From NCBI RefSeq assembly GCF_000505545.1, contig NZ_AYTB01000006.1, positions 1 to 64,000 of the forward strand: a stretch of DNA of 64,000 bases, given 5' to 3'. Shown here piece by piece: positions 6,736-15,885 of the stretch. This DNA is from Kurthia huakuii LAM0618 (GTDB lineage Bacteria; Bacillota; Bacilli; Bacillales_A; Planococcaceae). Position 1 is the stretch's first letter. Every line of letters starts with the position of its first letter. The notes under the pieces are model-generated. The model was not told the DNA's origin. It worked only from the letters and a program-made list of their open reading frames with translations, and ran no database searches. Made by a program: the position numbers and the translations under genes.

Positions 6736-8265
6736 TTATTTTACATAGTATTTTGTTAGGCATTTTTCGATAAAGCTTTTCTTTGAAGTAGTTAAATGGG
6801 ATGGTGCTGTGATTGTGAGTGCCAATGAATTTTTTAAATAGCCGTAGCCGGTAATCGATTCTTTGTCATTATCTTGTGCTAGCTGTATTGCTTCTGCTGG
6901 TGATAGTAGGATAAGCAATGGTCGTGTTGTCATGTTGGTATCGTATAGAGGTGTAATGGTTGCTGTGTAGCTTTTTACTGCCTCCAATGTTGCAGCAGAA
7001 ACGGCTGGTGATGCATAAATACGATAGAGTGGTGTTTCAATCAGCTGATATTTGCCGAATAGTTGTAGCTGTGTATTAAAGGCAAGGTCTGAGATGGGTT
7101 TTTCGTTTGCATGGGCTTCGTTATAAGCTTTTAAACCTTCGATATCATAGCCATGTTCTTTTAAATAATTTTCATAGTAGGTGCGTGCTTTGTAAGTGTA
7201 CGTAATGGTTTCGTCATAAGAAACGCCATAATGTTGTTGCCATGCTTGCTCAAATGGCATTTTTTGAGCATCAAGCAATACATGATGGAGTGAAGCTAAG
7301 CCGTATTCATCAAGTAACATCGTCATTGCGGCAAGAGATTCTCGGCTATAAGACGTCTTTAAGTTACTATCAACAATTGGGTAAGTATAGGCATTTTGCA
7401 CATACGTTTTAGCGGTTGAAATATCTAGTGCTTGATCCTTTTGCTCTGAATAACCCCATGCGTATAAGAATGCAGATGCTTCATTGATCCATGATGGGAC
7501 AGAGGTATGATAAACATTACTAAACATCCAGTGCACATATTCATGAGCTAATAAGTTAGTGTTCACAGAATCTTTTGTCATGACGATAACATTGTCCTTA
7601 TGAGAAATCCAACCCAATGCGCTTTGGTTGATATATCCCCCAGCAGCTGCGTATGTTTGTTGGTCGGCATCATTGCCAAGTACGACAACGGTTGCCTTTT
7701 TGTTGGATGAAGCAATTTCTGGGAAGAAGCGGGTTAAATAACTTTGAATTGCAGTGTCAAAAGCGTTTGCTAGGCCATTAACCGTTTCTTGTGTGACATT
7801 GTCTCCACCGTAAATAAGAATGTTGTTCGTTTCTGTTTTTTTGTACGTTTGCAAGTGTTCTTTAAGGGATTCTTTAATAGGAGCTAATGTTTTAGGTGTT
7901 TCTTTTACGTAAAATTTTTGCATCGTAGTTGTTTTTAATTTTTTACCACTTATACTTGGCATGCCAGACTTCACCGTCAGTATGTAATGATCATTAGCAG
8001 ATAAGACAGTTTTGGGTTTAATGGTTACTATTTTTTTAGTGTCCCCATAGTCTACAGTGAAAGGGGTTTTTGCATCTGCTGTGTTTGAATTTGTTAATGT
8101 AATGTAGGTGTCTGCCTCGTTCAACTCAACTTCCTTTGAAAATGTCACCTTAAACGTATGATCGACTTCAATTTCTTTGATAGCTTGCGCCTTTGCATTT
8201 GGTGCCAGGCTAAGCATCATAATGAATGATAGGCATAATAAGGCCGTTAAATAAATTTTTTTCAT
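6736..8265 (-). CDS. Exported gluzincin-type metalloprotease with SbsA-type Ig domain
   Basis: This 509-residue protein has a signal peptide (about residues 1-26, ending AKA). An SbsA-type Ig-like module covers about residues 28-120. The catalytic region carries the zinc motif H241-E-Y-V-H245 with the third ligand E262 in WINEAS, as in peptidase MA / M1-like gluzincins. The last 120 residues are unassigned. The start is the second ATG (8265): AAGGAGG lies 8 bases before it and falls inside any longer product from 8283. It is transcribed alone and converges on the nuclease operon. The likely role is hydrolysis of exported or surface protein. The Ig module may place it in the wall, as it is shared with proteins at 8538, 10677, 12217 and 26069. 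Confidence 0.85.
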   Translation of the reverse strand: MKKIYLTALLCLSFIMMLSLAPNAKAQAIKEIEVDHTFKVTFSKEVELNEADTYITLTNSNTADAKTPFTVDYGDTKKIVTIKPKTVLSANDHYILTVKSGMPSISGKKLKTTTMQKFYVKETPKTLAPIKESLKEHLQTYKKTETNNILIYGGDNVTQETVNGLANAFDTAIQSYLTRFFPEIASSNKKATVVVLGNDADQQTYAAAGGYINQSALGWISHKDNVIVMTKDSVNTNLLAHEYVHWMFSNVYHTSVPSWINEASAFLYAWGYSEQKDQALDISTAKTYVQNAYTYPIVDSNLKTSYSRESLAAMTMLLDEYGLASLHHVLLDAQKMPFEQAWQQHYGVSYDETITYTYKARTYYENYLKEHGYDIEGLKAYNEAHANEKPISDLAFNTQLQLFGKYQLIETPLYRIYASPAVSAATLEAVKSYTATITPLYDTNMTTRPLLILLSPAEAIQLAQDNDKESITGYGYLKNSLALTITAPSHLTTSKKSFIEKCLTKYYVK

Positions 8266-8421
8266 GTAATTCCTCCTTTTCATTTTCCATACAAAGCAAA
8301 TTCCTGTATATTAAGCTTTTGCGCTATTAGATAGAAAGCTGATATCGGCAGATTTATTTTCAGAAAACTAGCAATTCCTCGGCGATTTCATCCGATATAC
8401 CTTATAGAAAGAGGGGGTTAC

Positions 8422-8532
8422 ATGAATTACAAAGGTGTTCAGTACACGTTATACATGAAAAAGGCATTGAAAAGCGTTGCAGGGAAGCAATTAAAAAATG
8501 ATTTGTATATGCCATTTGTATTTGAGGGATGA
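8422..8532 (+). pseudogene. 36-codon remnant of an SbsA-type Ig domain
   Basis: A short reading frame with its own GAGGGGGT site (8411-8418) encodes 36 residues. They match the last strand region of the Ig domains in this cluster: YTLYMKKALKSVAGKQLK corresponds to YTLVINKALKSIDGKSLK at the end of the transglutaminase-like protein (12217-14010), and LYMPFVFEG to IYMKFTFEK. The rest of the domain and any enzyme part are missing, so this is most likely a decayed duplicate. It overlaps the region just before the subtilase start and may act as a small leader frame. Expression is uncertain. Confidence 0.5.
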
Positions 8533-8537
8533 GCGAG

Positions 8538-9932
8538 ATGAAAAAATGGATTTTGACCGCAACACTTGCATGTGGATTGCTGCTACCAGTACAGCAGGCG
8601 AATGCACAAAATGTGGATTATATTGTAGAAACAAAGCATATGGCGGCGCTGCAAAAAAGCTATAGCTTTAAAAAATTAGATAAGGTGAGCGGACAGCCAA
8701 TTTACAAAATCCGCTTGGCATCGAGCGAGCTGAAAAAGTTGCAGCGTGATGCGCGTATTACGGAGCTGTCGAAAAATCGTCCGGTAACGATTCCAACAAC
8801 AGAAGTTGGCGTGAGTGCGAAATCACTATCGGGGAATTGGGGGCTTACCTCGATGCATTTTCCGGCAGCCAATCCTTTTTTAGCGCCGGTTGAAGTGGCG
8901 ATTATTGATAGTGGTGTTGATACGGACCATCCACTTATTAAAAATCAGCTTGTCGATAGTTATGCGACCGAGGGTTTTACGTCCGTAGAAGATGAACATG
9001 GTCATGGCACTCATGTAGCAGGTATTGTGGCGGAGGGTACGCCGAATGTGCGCATTGTGCCAATTCGCGTGCTTGATAAATACGGTGACGGAGATATTTA
9101 CAATTTAGTCGAAGGGATTTACTATGCGATTGAACAGGATGTCGATGTCATTAATATGAGCCTTGGCATTGGTGAAGAACCAGATGAGTTGCTCGGTGAG
9201 GCCATTACAGATGCAGCAGATGCGGGGATTATGATGACGGCTGCTGCGGGAAATGATTACGAGGATTATATCGAATACCCGGCATCTTCACCGTATGTTC
9301 AAGGGGTGGGCGCGTATAATTCATCTGAAAAGCGCGCTACTTTTTCGCATACGGGAGTAGGGCTTGATTTCATGGCACCTGGCTACCGCGTGCAAAGTGC
9401 AAAACTAGGTGGAGGCTATACGACGATGACTGGTACGAGTATGGCGACGCCGTTTGTGTCAAAGGCTTTAGCGCTTGCAAAGTCAGCCAATCCTAAATTA
9501 ACATCTTCACAGCTAGAAAAACTCGCGCTGTCCTCAACTGAGTCTTTTGCTGGTACGAGTATGCTCGAAACAGGCTACGGTAAAATCAATATGGATAAGC
9601 TTATGGCAGGTGCGTATGCAACAAATGCAGCGGTGCGCTACATGACGCCGAAACAATCGACCGATGCATTTAAAACGTGGACGATTACGATGTCGGCAGC
9701 AATTGATACAACCGCGGCCAATTTAGCAAAGGTTTCTGTCGTCAATGAAGCGGGTGTAGCGCAAGCTGTGACGATTCAAGTAGGGAATACGGCGAAAAAA
9801 ATCGAGGTCATAGCACCGAAAAATGGCTATGAAAAAGGGAGTCACTACTACATTCAGGTGAAGGATGGCTTCCGGGCTGTAAACGGAAAAGCATTGAAGC
9901 AATCAACGATTAATTCCTTTAAGATTAACTAA
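8538..9932 (+). CDS. Subtilisin-like serine protease (S8) with C-terminal Ig domain
   Basis: A 464-residue exported subtilase. The signal peptide is about residues 1-23 (ending ANA). A propeptide-like region follows to about residue 95. The catalytic triad is complete: D124 (AIIDSGVD), H156 (HGHGTHVAG) and S301 (GTSMATPF), with the oxyanion Asn in AAGND. Residues of about 375-464 are an SbsA-type Ig-like module ending GKALKQSTINSFKIN. ATG 8538 is chosen because GAGGG (8524-8528) is well spaced from it; ATG 8529 would lie on the ribosome site. A terminator follows. It probably digests exogenous protein or matures surface proteins encoded around it. Confidence 0.93.
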   Translation: MKKWILTATLACGLLLPVQQANAQNVDYIVETKHMAALQKSYSFKKLDKVSGQPIYKIRLASSELKKLQRDARITELSKNRPVTIPTTEVGVSAKSLSGNWGLTSMHFPAANPFLAPVEVAIIDSGVDTDHPLIKNQLVDSYATEGFTSVEDEHGHGTHVAGIVAEGTPNVRIVPIRVLDKYGDGDIYNLVEGIYYAIEQDVDVINMSLGIGEEPDELLGEAITDAADAGIMMTAAAGNDYEDYIEYPASSPYVQGVGAYNSSEKRATFSHTGVGLDFMAPGYRVQSAKLGGGYTTMTGTSMATPFVSKALALAKSANPKLTSSQLEKLALSSTESFAGTSMLETGYGKINMDKLMAGAYATNAAVRYMTPKQSTDAFKTWTITMSAAIDTTAANLAKVSVVNEAGVAQAVTIQVGNTAKKIEVIAPKNGYEKGSHYYIQVKDGFRAVNGKALKQSTINSFKIN

Positions 9933-9949
9933 AAAACTTATTATAAGCA

Positions 9950-9984
9950 GGGCATTCTTTTTAAGGGAAAGGATGCTCTTTTGG
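9950..9984 (+). terminator. Intrinsic terminator after the subtilase
   Basis: GGGCATTCTTT (9950-9960) pairs with AAAGGATGCTC (9968-9978) through G-U wobbles and is followed by TTTT. Confidence 0.65.
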
Positions 9985-10115
9985 TTTATTTTTAATGTTT
10001 ATTTGATAAAAATAATAAATATTTATTTACTTTTTATGCAATATGTATAATCCATTTATACTTACAGGAGGTTTTGTTATACTAGCATCATACCGGAATT
10101 TGGAAGGTGGATTAC

Positions 10116-10583
10116 ATGAAAAAAGTATTTTATAGCTCTGCATTAGCTGCGGCATTATTACTAGGCGCTTGTTCGAGTGAGGATGCATCAGAGGAACCAA
10201 AAACAGAAGCTGCTGATAAAGCAAAAGATAAAGACACTGACACTGAAACTGTAACGAAAGAAACGAATACCAAAGTAGAAGAAAAAATCGCGAAGAAAAA
10301 CGAAGGTGCTGTTGAGAAGGAAGCAAATTTCAAAACAGATGACGACGTGAAAAAAGCGATTGAAAAGGAAAAGGGCGTTGACTCGGCCAATGTACTTGTA
10401 ACAGAGGCGAATGGCAAAGAGTATGTCATGGTCGACATTACAGTATCGTATGATTCGAAAGCAAAAGCTAAAAAATTAGCGGCTACATATGCGAAAGACT
10501 TGAAGAAACAACATGCGAAGAAAATTGTTGATGTGCGCGTACTATTAAACCAAGATGTATTAGCACAAAAAACAATCAAATAA
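10116..10583 (+). CDS. Small exported lipoprotein, unknown function
   Basis: A 155-residue protein with a lipoprotein signal: a hydrophobic helix followed by the lipobox LLGAC, with the lipid-modified Cys near residue 20. The following 50 residues are a highly charged, low-complexity linker rich in Glu, Lys, Asp and Thr. The C-terminal 75 residues form a small folded region (VDSANVLVTEANGKEYVMVDITV) that resembles sporulation/YhcN-type lipoproteins in layout; that similarity is only suggestive. ATG 10116 follows GGAAGGTGG at 10102-10110; GTG 10107 is inside the ribosome site. It ends at a terminator, so it is probably monocistronic. Confidence 0.75.
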   Translation: MKKVFYSSALAAALLLGACSSEDASEEPKTEAADKAKDKDTDTETVTKETNTKVEEKIAKKNEGAVEKEANFKTDDDVKKAIEKEKGVDSANVLVTEANGKEYVMVDITVSYDSKAKAKKLAATYAKDLKKQHAKKIVDVRVLLNQDVLAQKTIK

Positions 10584-10586
10584 TCG

Positions 10587-10620
10587 ATTGGAGGCTGGCA
10601 TTTGTCAGTCTCTTTTTTAT
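10587..10620 (+). terminator. Intrinsic terminator
   Basis: GAGGCTG (10591-10597) pairs with CAGTCTC (10606-10612) and is followed by six T. Confidence 0.75.
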
Positions 10621-10676
10621 GTCTTTTAACCTATTTAAATAGTATAATGGTTCTATTGGTGAATAGGAGGGAAATA

Positions 10677-12185
10677 ATGAGAAAAATAGTTATATATTTA
10701 CTAACGATGATTTTAGCAGTGAGTATTTTCTTACCAACAATGAAAGCATCGGCAATCGAAGAATGGCCAACTGCAGACGGTGTATCGGTCGATAAGACAT
10801 GGACGATTTCATTTAATAAGGCTGTCAAAAGTGGTATTTCATTACCGGATTATATTTATGTGTTAGATAGCAACAATAACAAAATGGATGTCGTGCTATC
10901 ACGCAGCGATGATAGTAAAAAGGTGATGGTCAAAGCACCTGTCAAAGGCTATGCAACTAATCAAGCGTATACATTGATTGTCAAACAAGGCTTACCAGCG
11001 CAGTACGGAAAAGCTATCAAAACGACGATTCATAAACGTTTTACAACAACAGCTAACGTAGCATTTGAAACGTATGCGAAAAATTATCGTATCGACAATA
11101 CATCAAAAGCGGCTGTGACGGCGACGGTTGGGACTACTGCGCATGTGACGGTTTACGATGCGAAGGGGAAAGTCATTACCGCTAAAACAACGATGCCAAC
11201 GAGCACACAGGTTATTGATGCTGGGCAGTATGCGATTGTCTCGTACAAAATGGCACCAAATACAGCACCAATAGCAACAGGTGCAACGGTCAAAGTGACG
11301 ACGGAACAGGCCTTTACTGTCGCGAAGCTGTCAAAAGGTGGCTCAGTGCAAATTGACAGTGCAAGTGATTTTTATCGTACGGTGTATGCCGAGGATAGTA
11401 CGCAAAAGGCAGAGGTCTCGTATGCGAGCTACTACGGTGAGCTTGTTAGAGAGGCGACGCATACGAAAGTACAGCAAGCTGGATTGAATGATGTGACATT
11501 GCTATATGGAAAAGGGCAAGTCATCGTGTCTAATGAAAAAGATACGCCATTTACCGTATACGTGCCTGCAGTAGAGACACAAATGATGAAATCTGCAAAA
11601 CCAGCACTTGTGTCGTATGAGTTAGCGCCGAATACGAATGCGGTCGTTACAACAACGGAACCTGTAGCGGGTGCGTTCAAAGATAGTACCTTTGAAGTGA
11701 TAGGAAGTGGTGTTTATCATAAAGCTTCATATACAAGTGATGCCGCTACGCTAGGTGACTACAAACAACAGCAAACTGTATCATCGAAAAATACCGAAAA
11801 ACTCTACGAAGCTGGCGAAACGATTATTCAAAATGTCGGCAATCGTACGCTAACGTTATCAGGTGCAGCGAAGTATACGACGATTCAGGCGACAACTGAA
11901 AAGGCGCTTGTTTACTTTACATTATTACCACTCGACCAAATTACAGTAAAGTCGCGTGAAAGTTCGATTATGCGTGATTTTACAATCTATGATGCGACAG
12001 CAGAGGGCCAATATAAAACGACGCAGTTTGAAGGCGAGACAGTTGTAGCTGAGCGTACGACGGTAATGGAAATGCCGCTTGATAAAGTGTTGATTTATAA
12101 AAAAGGGCGAACAATCGTTGAAAATAAAGGAAGTACGACGCTCGAATTATTTGGACCAGCACGCTACGTCCAATATAGTCGATAA
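10677..12185 (+). CDS. Exported SbsA-type Ig-domain protein with beta repeats
   Basis: A 502-residue protein. The signal peptide is about residues 1-24 (ending KASA). An SbsA-type Ig-like module spans about residues 25-125 (TWTISFNKAV, then YATNQAYTLIVKQG). The remaining 375 residues are three or four repeats of about 100 residues, each with a YxASYxxx start and a central turn such as APNTAP or APNTNA before a Val/Thr-rich strand. No catalytic motif was recognised. The start follows AGGAGG (10665-10670). The next gene starts 31 bases downstream without a terminator, so it is probably co-transcribed with the transglutaminase-like gene. A structural wall or matrix role is inferred. Confidence 0.78.
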   Translation: MRKIVIYLLTMILAVSIFLPTMKASAIEEWPTADGVSVDKTWTISFNKAVKSGISLPDYIYVLDSNNNKMDVVLSRSDDSKKVMVKAPVKGYATNQAYTLIVKQGLPAQYGKAIKTTIHKRFTTTANVAFETYAKNYRIDNTSKAAVTATVGTTAHVTVYDAKGKVITAKTTMPTSTQVIDAGQYAIVSYKMAPNTAPIATGATVKVTTEQAFTVAKLSKGGSVQIDSASDFYRTVYAEDSTQKAEVSYASYYGELVREATHTKVQQAGLNDVTLLYGKGQVIVSNEKDTPFTVYVPAVETQMMKSAKPALVSYELAPNTNAVVTTTEPVAGAFKDSTFEVIGSGVYHKASYTSDAATLGDYKQQQTVSSKNTEKLYEAGETIIQNVGNRTLTLSGAAKYTTIQATTEKALVYFTLLPLDQITVKSRESSIMRDFTIYDATAEGQYKTTQFEGETVVAERTTVMEMPLDKVLIYKKGRTIVENKGSTTLELFGPARYVQYSR

Positions 12186-12216
12186 TTTAAAACTAAAAAT
12201 CATAGGAGGCGAACGT

Positions 12217-14010
12217 ATGAAGAAATACAAAAGTTTGATGGTTGCTACAGCTATCGCATTATTTGCATCCGCTAGCTATACAGGTGATGTAGCTGCAATG
12301 CAACCAACCATTGATTCACCATCGAATGTGTTACTTGATGGCTTTATGGAACCTGTTGTTAAAGGGCAGCTTGCGTCATCGAAGGCTGTAGCAGCGAAAA
12401 GCACGACAACTGTTGGAAATGTGGATGAATTAGAGGTGCTACTAACGGATAATTTCCGTGCTTTTAACGACAATTTTACGCTGACAGTCAATGAACATTT
12501 GTCGATGACGGAATTGACCGAGCTCGTTGAAAAAGCGTATAAGCGTGATGGTTATGTGCATGGGACGATTGATCGCGTAAATTATAGTTTAATGAACGAC
12601 AACGGAAAAGCTACGGTGAAATTGGCCGTTTCTTATCGTCACACATTAGCACAAGAGGAGATTGTGACGCAAAAAATCAAGGATATTACGGCGTCGATTA
12701 TTCGCCCGTCGATGTCTGATACGGATAAATTGAAGGCTATTTACGACTATGTGGCGCTGCAAAGCACGTATACAGAAAATACGATGAATAGTCCGCATTC
12801 TCCGTATACACTTTTGACTGAGCATGGCGGTGTTTGCCAAGCATATGCGCTTGTAGCTTATCGATTATTAGCCGAAGCAGGCTTTGAAAATTATTTTGTT
12901 ACGGGTGATGGACTGCAAGGAACAGAATCGATTCCTCATGCGTGGAACTTAGTAAATGTCGATGGTGCTTTGTATCATTACGATACGACATGGGCAGACC
13001 CTGTGTTTGCTGTGGGGAAGGCGGTCTATGAGGACTATTTGAATTATAGCTACTTTTTAGTGTCGGATAAAACGATTCGCATGGATCATCGCATAGATGA
13101 GGGGTACCCAACAGCAGCGTCGGATGACTATGTGCCGGGGCTAGCAACAATTAATAGCACAGTTGTCAACTATACGATGAAAGACCAAACGTATGCATTA
13201 ATCAATGTACCTACGTATCACAATGGCAGTTGGTACTATACAAATGAGGACTATGCTTTAACGAAATGGCATGATGGTGCGGCAACGGTTATTACGCCAG
13301 ATGAACGCGCCTTTTCAACCGTTTATGCAAACAACCAAATTTTCTTTTTAAATAATGAGCTTCAGTTGTATGCGTACGATTTAACAATAGGGAAAATAGT
13401 GCAAAAAACGACAGAGCTTGCATCGCGCATTCGTATTGAAGGAGATAAGCTCGTAGCGTACGATGGTAAACATCGCGTCTATGAGGAATTATTGACGGCT
13501 GCTTCAAATGATGTCATGACGCAAGTAACCATGCTGCTGAATAATCTTTTCGTACCAAATTTTGAGCAACAAACAACGGCTTTATTAGCTGATTTTTCAG
13601 CATTAAGTGAGGCGCAAAAAGCTACATTACCTTCTAGTGTGAAAACAGCAATTATCGATGTGGAGGGAAAACTTCAACAGCTACAAACCTTTAATACATC
13701 CTTACAAGCGAAAGAATCATGGGAGAAAGGGCCAGCGACAACGAGTAATCCGCGTAAGCCATGGACTGTAACATTATCAAAAGAGCTTGAAAATACAAAT
13801 GCTAATAAGGCAAATATTCGTGTGCAGGATATGTTTGGGCAGGAGCTTGATGTGGAAACGGATATTCATGGTAAACAACTAACTATTATGCCACTAGGAG
13901 AGTACAAACCGGATGTGCCATACACATTAGTGATTAACAAAGCTTTGAAGAGTATCGATGGCAAGTCGTTGAAAAAAGACATCTATATGAAATTTACATT
14001 TGAAAAATAA
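12217..14010 (+). CDS. Exported transglutaminase-like protein with C-terminal Ig domain
   Basis: A 597-residue protein with a signal peptide of about 27 residues (ending VAA). Residues of about 165-265 are a transglutaminase/cysteine-protease-like core with its triad visible: C207 (GGVCQAYA), H241 (IPHAWN) and D256 (YHYDTTWADP). A middle region of about 200 residues resembles short propeller-like repeats (for example YYTNEDYALTKWHDGAATVI). Residues of about 505-597 are an SbsA-type Ig-like module. The start follows AGGAGG at 12204-12209. The family includes exported enzymes that cross-link or cleave surface proteins; which of these applies is unknown. It is probably co-transcribed with the preceding Ig-domain gene. 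Confidence 0.88.
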   Translation: MKKYKSLMVATAIALFASASYTGDVAAMQPTIDSPSNVLLDGFMEPVVKGQLASSKAVAAKSTTTVGNVDELEVLLTDNFRAFNDNFTLTVNEHLSMTELTELVEKAYKRDGYVHGTIDRVNYSLMNDNGKATVKLAVSYRHTLAQEEIVTQKIKDITASIIRPSMSDTDKLKAIYDYVALQSTYTENTMNSPHSPYTLLTEHGGVCQAYALVAYRLLAEAGFENYFVTGDGLQGTESIPHAWNLVNVDGALYHYDTTWADPVFAVGKAVYEDYLNYSYFLVSDKTIRMDHRIDEGYPTAASDDYVPGLATINSTVVNYTMKDQTYALINVPTYHNGSWYYTNEDYALTKWHDGAATVITPDERAFSTVYANNQIFFLNNELQLYAYDLTIGKIVQKTTELASRIRIEGDKLVAYDGKHRVYEELLTAASNDVMTQVTMLLNNLFVPNFEQQTTALLADFSALSEAQKATLPSSVKTAIIDVEGKLQQLQTFNTSLQAKESWEKGPATTSNPRKPWTVTLSKELENTNANKANIRVQDMFGQELDVETDIHGKQLTIMPLGEYKPDVPYTLVINKALKSIDGKSLKKDIYMKFTFEK

Positions 14011-14012
14011 TA

Positions 14013-14053
14013 GAAAAATCCCGTGTCCTATATGAATGGCATGGGATTTTTGG
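14013..14053 (+). terminator. Intrinsic terminator
   Basis: AAAAATCCCGTG (14014-14025) pairs with CATGGGATTTTT (14040-14051). Confidence 0.8.
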
Positions 14054-14130
14054 ATTGTGTAATATAGATATATTGATTTAATGTAAATGGTTATTTAATT
14101 ACTTTTTACAAATAAAATAGTTTGAAAGGT

Positions 14131-14158
14131 TTAAACTATAGGTAATAAGGTGTATAAT
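14131..14158 (+). promoter_or_regulatory. Possible sigma-A promoter
   Basis: TTAAAC (14131-14136), a 16-base spacer and a perfect TATAAT (14153-14158) lie 28 bases before the next start. Confidence 0.45.
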
Positions 14159-14186
14159 AAGAAAAATGCATGAGAGGATGAGGACG

Positions 14187-14564
14187 ATGGAAAAGCACAC
14201 ACTCGATTCATATGTTGATGTATTAACGCATACGAAGCAGGTAGCTGAAAGTATGCACGATGCAGTAGAGGATTATACGAAAATGACGAAAATGCTTGCT
14301 ACTGCGGTAGATGGGCTGGAGTCAACAGCATGTCACGTACAGCATGAAGTGGCGTATGCGCTTGCCTCATTCATCGACGAAGCGGAACGTACGGCTAATT
14401 TTTATACGGAAACATCGTGGCAGCATTATATGGGGGCATTGGCGCAGGCGAAAAAGGTGCAAAGTGGGCGCAAGACGAAATTAGTCGAGCTACTGAAGGT
14501 GAAAAATGCACTACGTCAGGCGAAAGCACAGCTTGTATATGATGAGATGAAAGTATCGATTTAA
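14187..14564 (+). CDS. Small helical cytoplasmic protein, unknown
   Basis: A 125-residue protein with no signal peptide or membrane segment. It is almost entirely helical, with heptad-like spacing (AESMHDAVEDYTKMTKMLATAV, in two parts about residues 20-45) and a basic, Lys-rich C-terminal helix. No family was recognised. ATG 14187 is preferred because GAGGA at 14174-14178 is 8 bases upstream; ATG 14166 lacks a site. It has its own putative promoter and a terminator, so it is an independent unit. The coiled-coil look would fit a scaffolding or secretion-partner protein, but nothing confirms this. Confidence 0.6.
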   Translation: MEKHTLDSYVDVLTHTKQVAESMHDAVEDYTKMTKMLATAVDGLESTACHVQHEVAYALASFIDEAERTANFYTETSWQHYMGALAQAKKVQSGRKTKLVELLKVKNALRQAKAQLVYDEMKVSI

Positions 14565-14588
14565 GGTTGCGGCTGCAGCCTTTTTTTA
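14563..14588 (+). terminator. Short intrinsic terminator
   Basis: GGTTGC (14565-14570) pairs with GCAGCC (14575-14580) around GGCT and is followed by seven T. Confidence 0.7.
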
Positions 14589-14622
14589 ATTGACCGATAT
14601 ACGAGGAAAGGGGGACGACTAG

Positions 14623-15786
14623 ATGAAGCGACTAATCACTAGTAGTTTAGCGGCTACGATATTGATGGCGTCATTGCCAGCGCAAGTAGAGGCACGTGAA
14701 ATTGTTCGTTCGACGACGAAAAAGGCGACGATCATGTACAAGCATGCAGGAAAAGTGGAACTGCGCACAATCGAGGCAGGGGAAATTGTACTGATTCGAA
14801 AGCGCGGTAAAGTATGGACGAAAATTGAATATCGCAATAAATTTGGCTATGTGGCGACGAAAGATTTAAAATTCCCACAGACGAATAAGGAAAAAGAACA
14901 AAAGTTAGCGAAGCAAGGTGCGGCGTTGAAAAAACAAACGGCTGTCTACAATCGTGTAGTCGAAAAAGGGGATATTACGCGCTTGATTGGTCAAGAAGAT
15001 TTGAAGTATCGCCTTGCGCTTGCTCAATTTGAAGCGCAAATTAAGGCGGTCAATCCGGGGAAGGCTGCAACGAAGCGGCTGACGACAGCATATGTCAATC
15101 CGGGAAAGCGTGCAATGAAGCGCGTGCAGCATGAGCTGACGGCGTGGCAGATGCTTGAAACAGCGGAGGCGCAAGTGCGTGCTTTAGAGTATGACGAAGC
15201 AGAGGCTACATATAAGAGGGCGCAGGCGGAGCTAAAAGCTGGCAAGGCGTTGCGTAAAAAAATGAACTATCCGGCGCTGCCAAAAAAATTCCAGCAAAAA
15301 ATCGATAAGCGTGCGGCAGTGATTAAACAACGTTTTACTTCTTCAACATTTAATGACCTATTAGCAGAGGGCCATGTGCATTGGATGAGCGATTTTCAGT
15401 TTGAGCCGATTACGTCTAGCTCGCCGTACATGGATTCCAATGGGAAAAAACAAACGACGGGCTTTGTATTGAAGCAAGATGCAAGGCGCGCAGCGGTTAT
15501 GGTGAGCTTACATTTGCCGGATGATAATGTGTTCAATCAAAAAGTCCAATTTAAAAAAGTAAGCTATACGTTGTCGCGTAGCCAGGCGATGAATGATAGT
15601 TTGTTAGAGGCGCCTGTGACGATGACACTTCGCGGAGATAAGCGGTTGCGTGAGTCGACGACTATTGAACCATTAAATGAGCCAATTGAAAAAGAAGCGG
15701 TTGTTGCGGATGATAGTGCGATTTTTTTTGAGTTTGAAAATGTGCCAAAAGGTATGGCTGTGACGAATATTGTGTTTTATCGATGA
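14623..15786 (+). CDS. Exported SH3-type protein with coiled middle region
   Basis: A 387-residue protein with a signal peptide (about residues 1-25, ending VEA). Residues of about 27-88 resemble a bacterial SH3 domain (strands around ATIMYKHAGKV, then GEIVLIRKRGKVWTKIEY and FGYVATKDL), a fold used for cell-wall binding. Residues of about 90-230 are Lys/Ala-rich and helical. The last 150 residues are a beta-rich region of unknown family. The start follows AAAGGGGG (14606-14613). A GC-rich terminator closes the unit. A wall-associated role is inferred from the SH3 module; no enzyme motif was seen. Confidence 0.72.
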   Translation: MKRLITSSLAATILMASLPAQVEAREIVRSTTKKATIMYKHAGKVELRTIEAGEIVLIRKRGKVWTKIEYRNKFGYVATKDLKFPQTNKEKEQKLAKQGAALKKQTAVYNRVVEKGDITRLIGQEDLKYRLALAQFEAQIKAVNPGKAATKRLTTAYVNPGKRAMKRVQHELTAWQMLETAEAQVRALEYDEAEATYKRAQAELKAGKALRKKMNYPALPKKFQQKIDKRAAVIKQRFTSSTFNDLLAEGHVHWMSDFQFEPITSSSPYMDSNGKKQTTGFVLKQDARRAAVMVSLHLPDDNVFNQKVQFKKVSYTLSRSQAMNDSLLEAPVTMTLRGDKRLRESTTIEPLNEPIEKEAVVADDSAIFFEFENVPKGMAVTNIVFYR

Positions 15787-15792
15787 AGGAAA

Positions 15793-15826
15793 TGCCCCAG
15801 CCACTTCCCATGGCTGGGGTTTTTAA
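15793..15826 (+). terminator. Strong intrinsic terminator
   Basis: CCCCAGCC (15795-15802) pairs with GGCTGGGG (15812-15819) and is followed by TTTTTT. Confidence 0.9.
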
Positions 15827-15885
15827 TTTTAATTCGAAGGGCCTATGCCGATATAAGATGAAAAGATAGTGGATGGAGGATGGCG

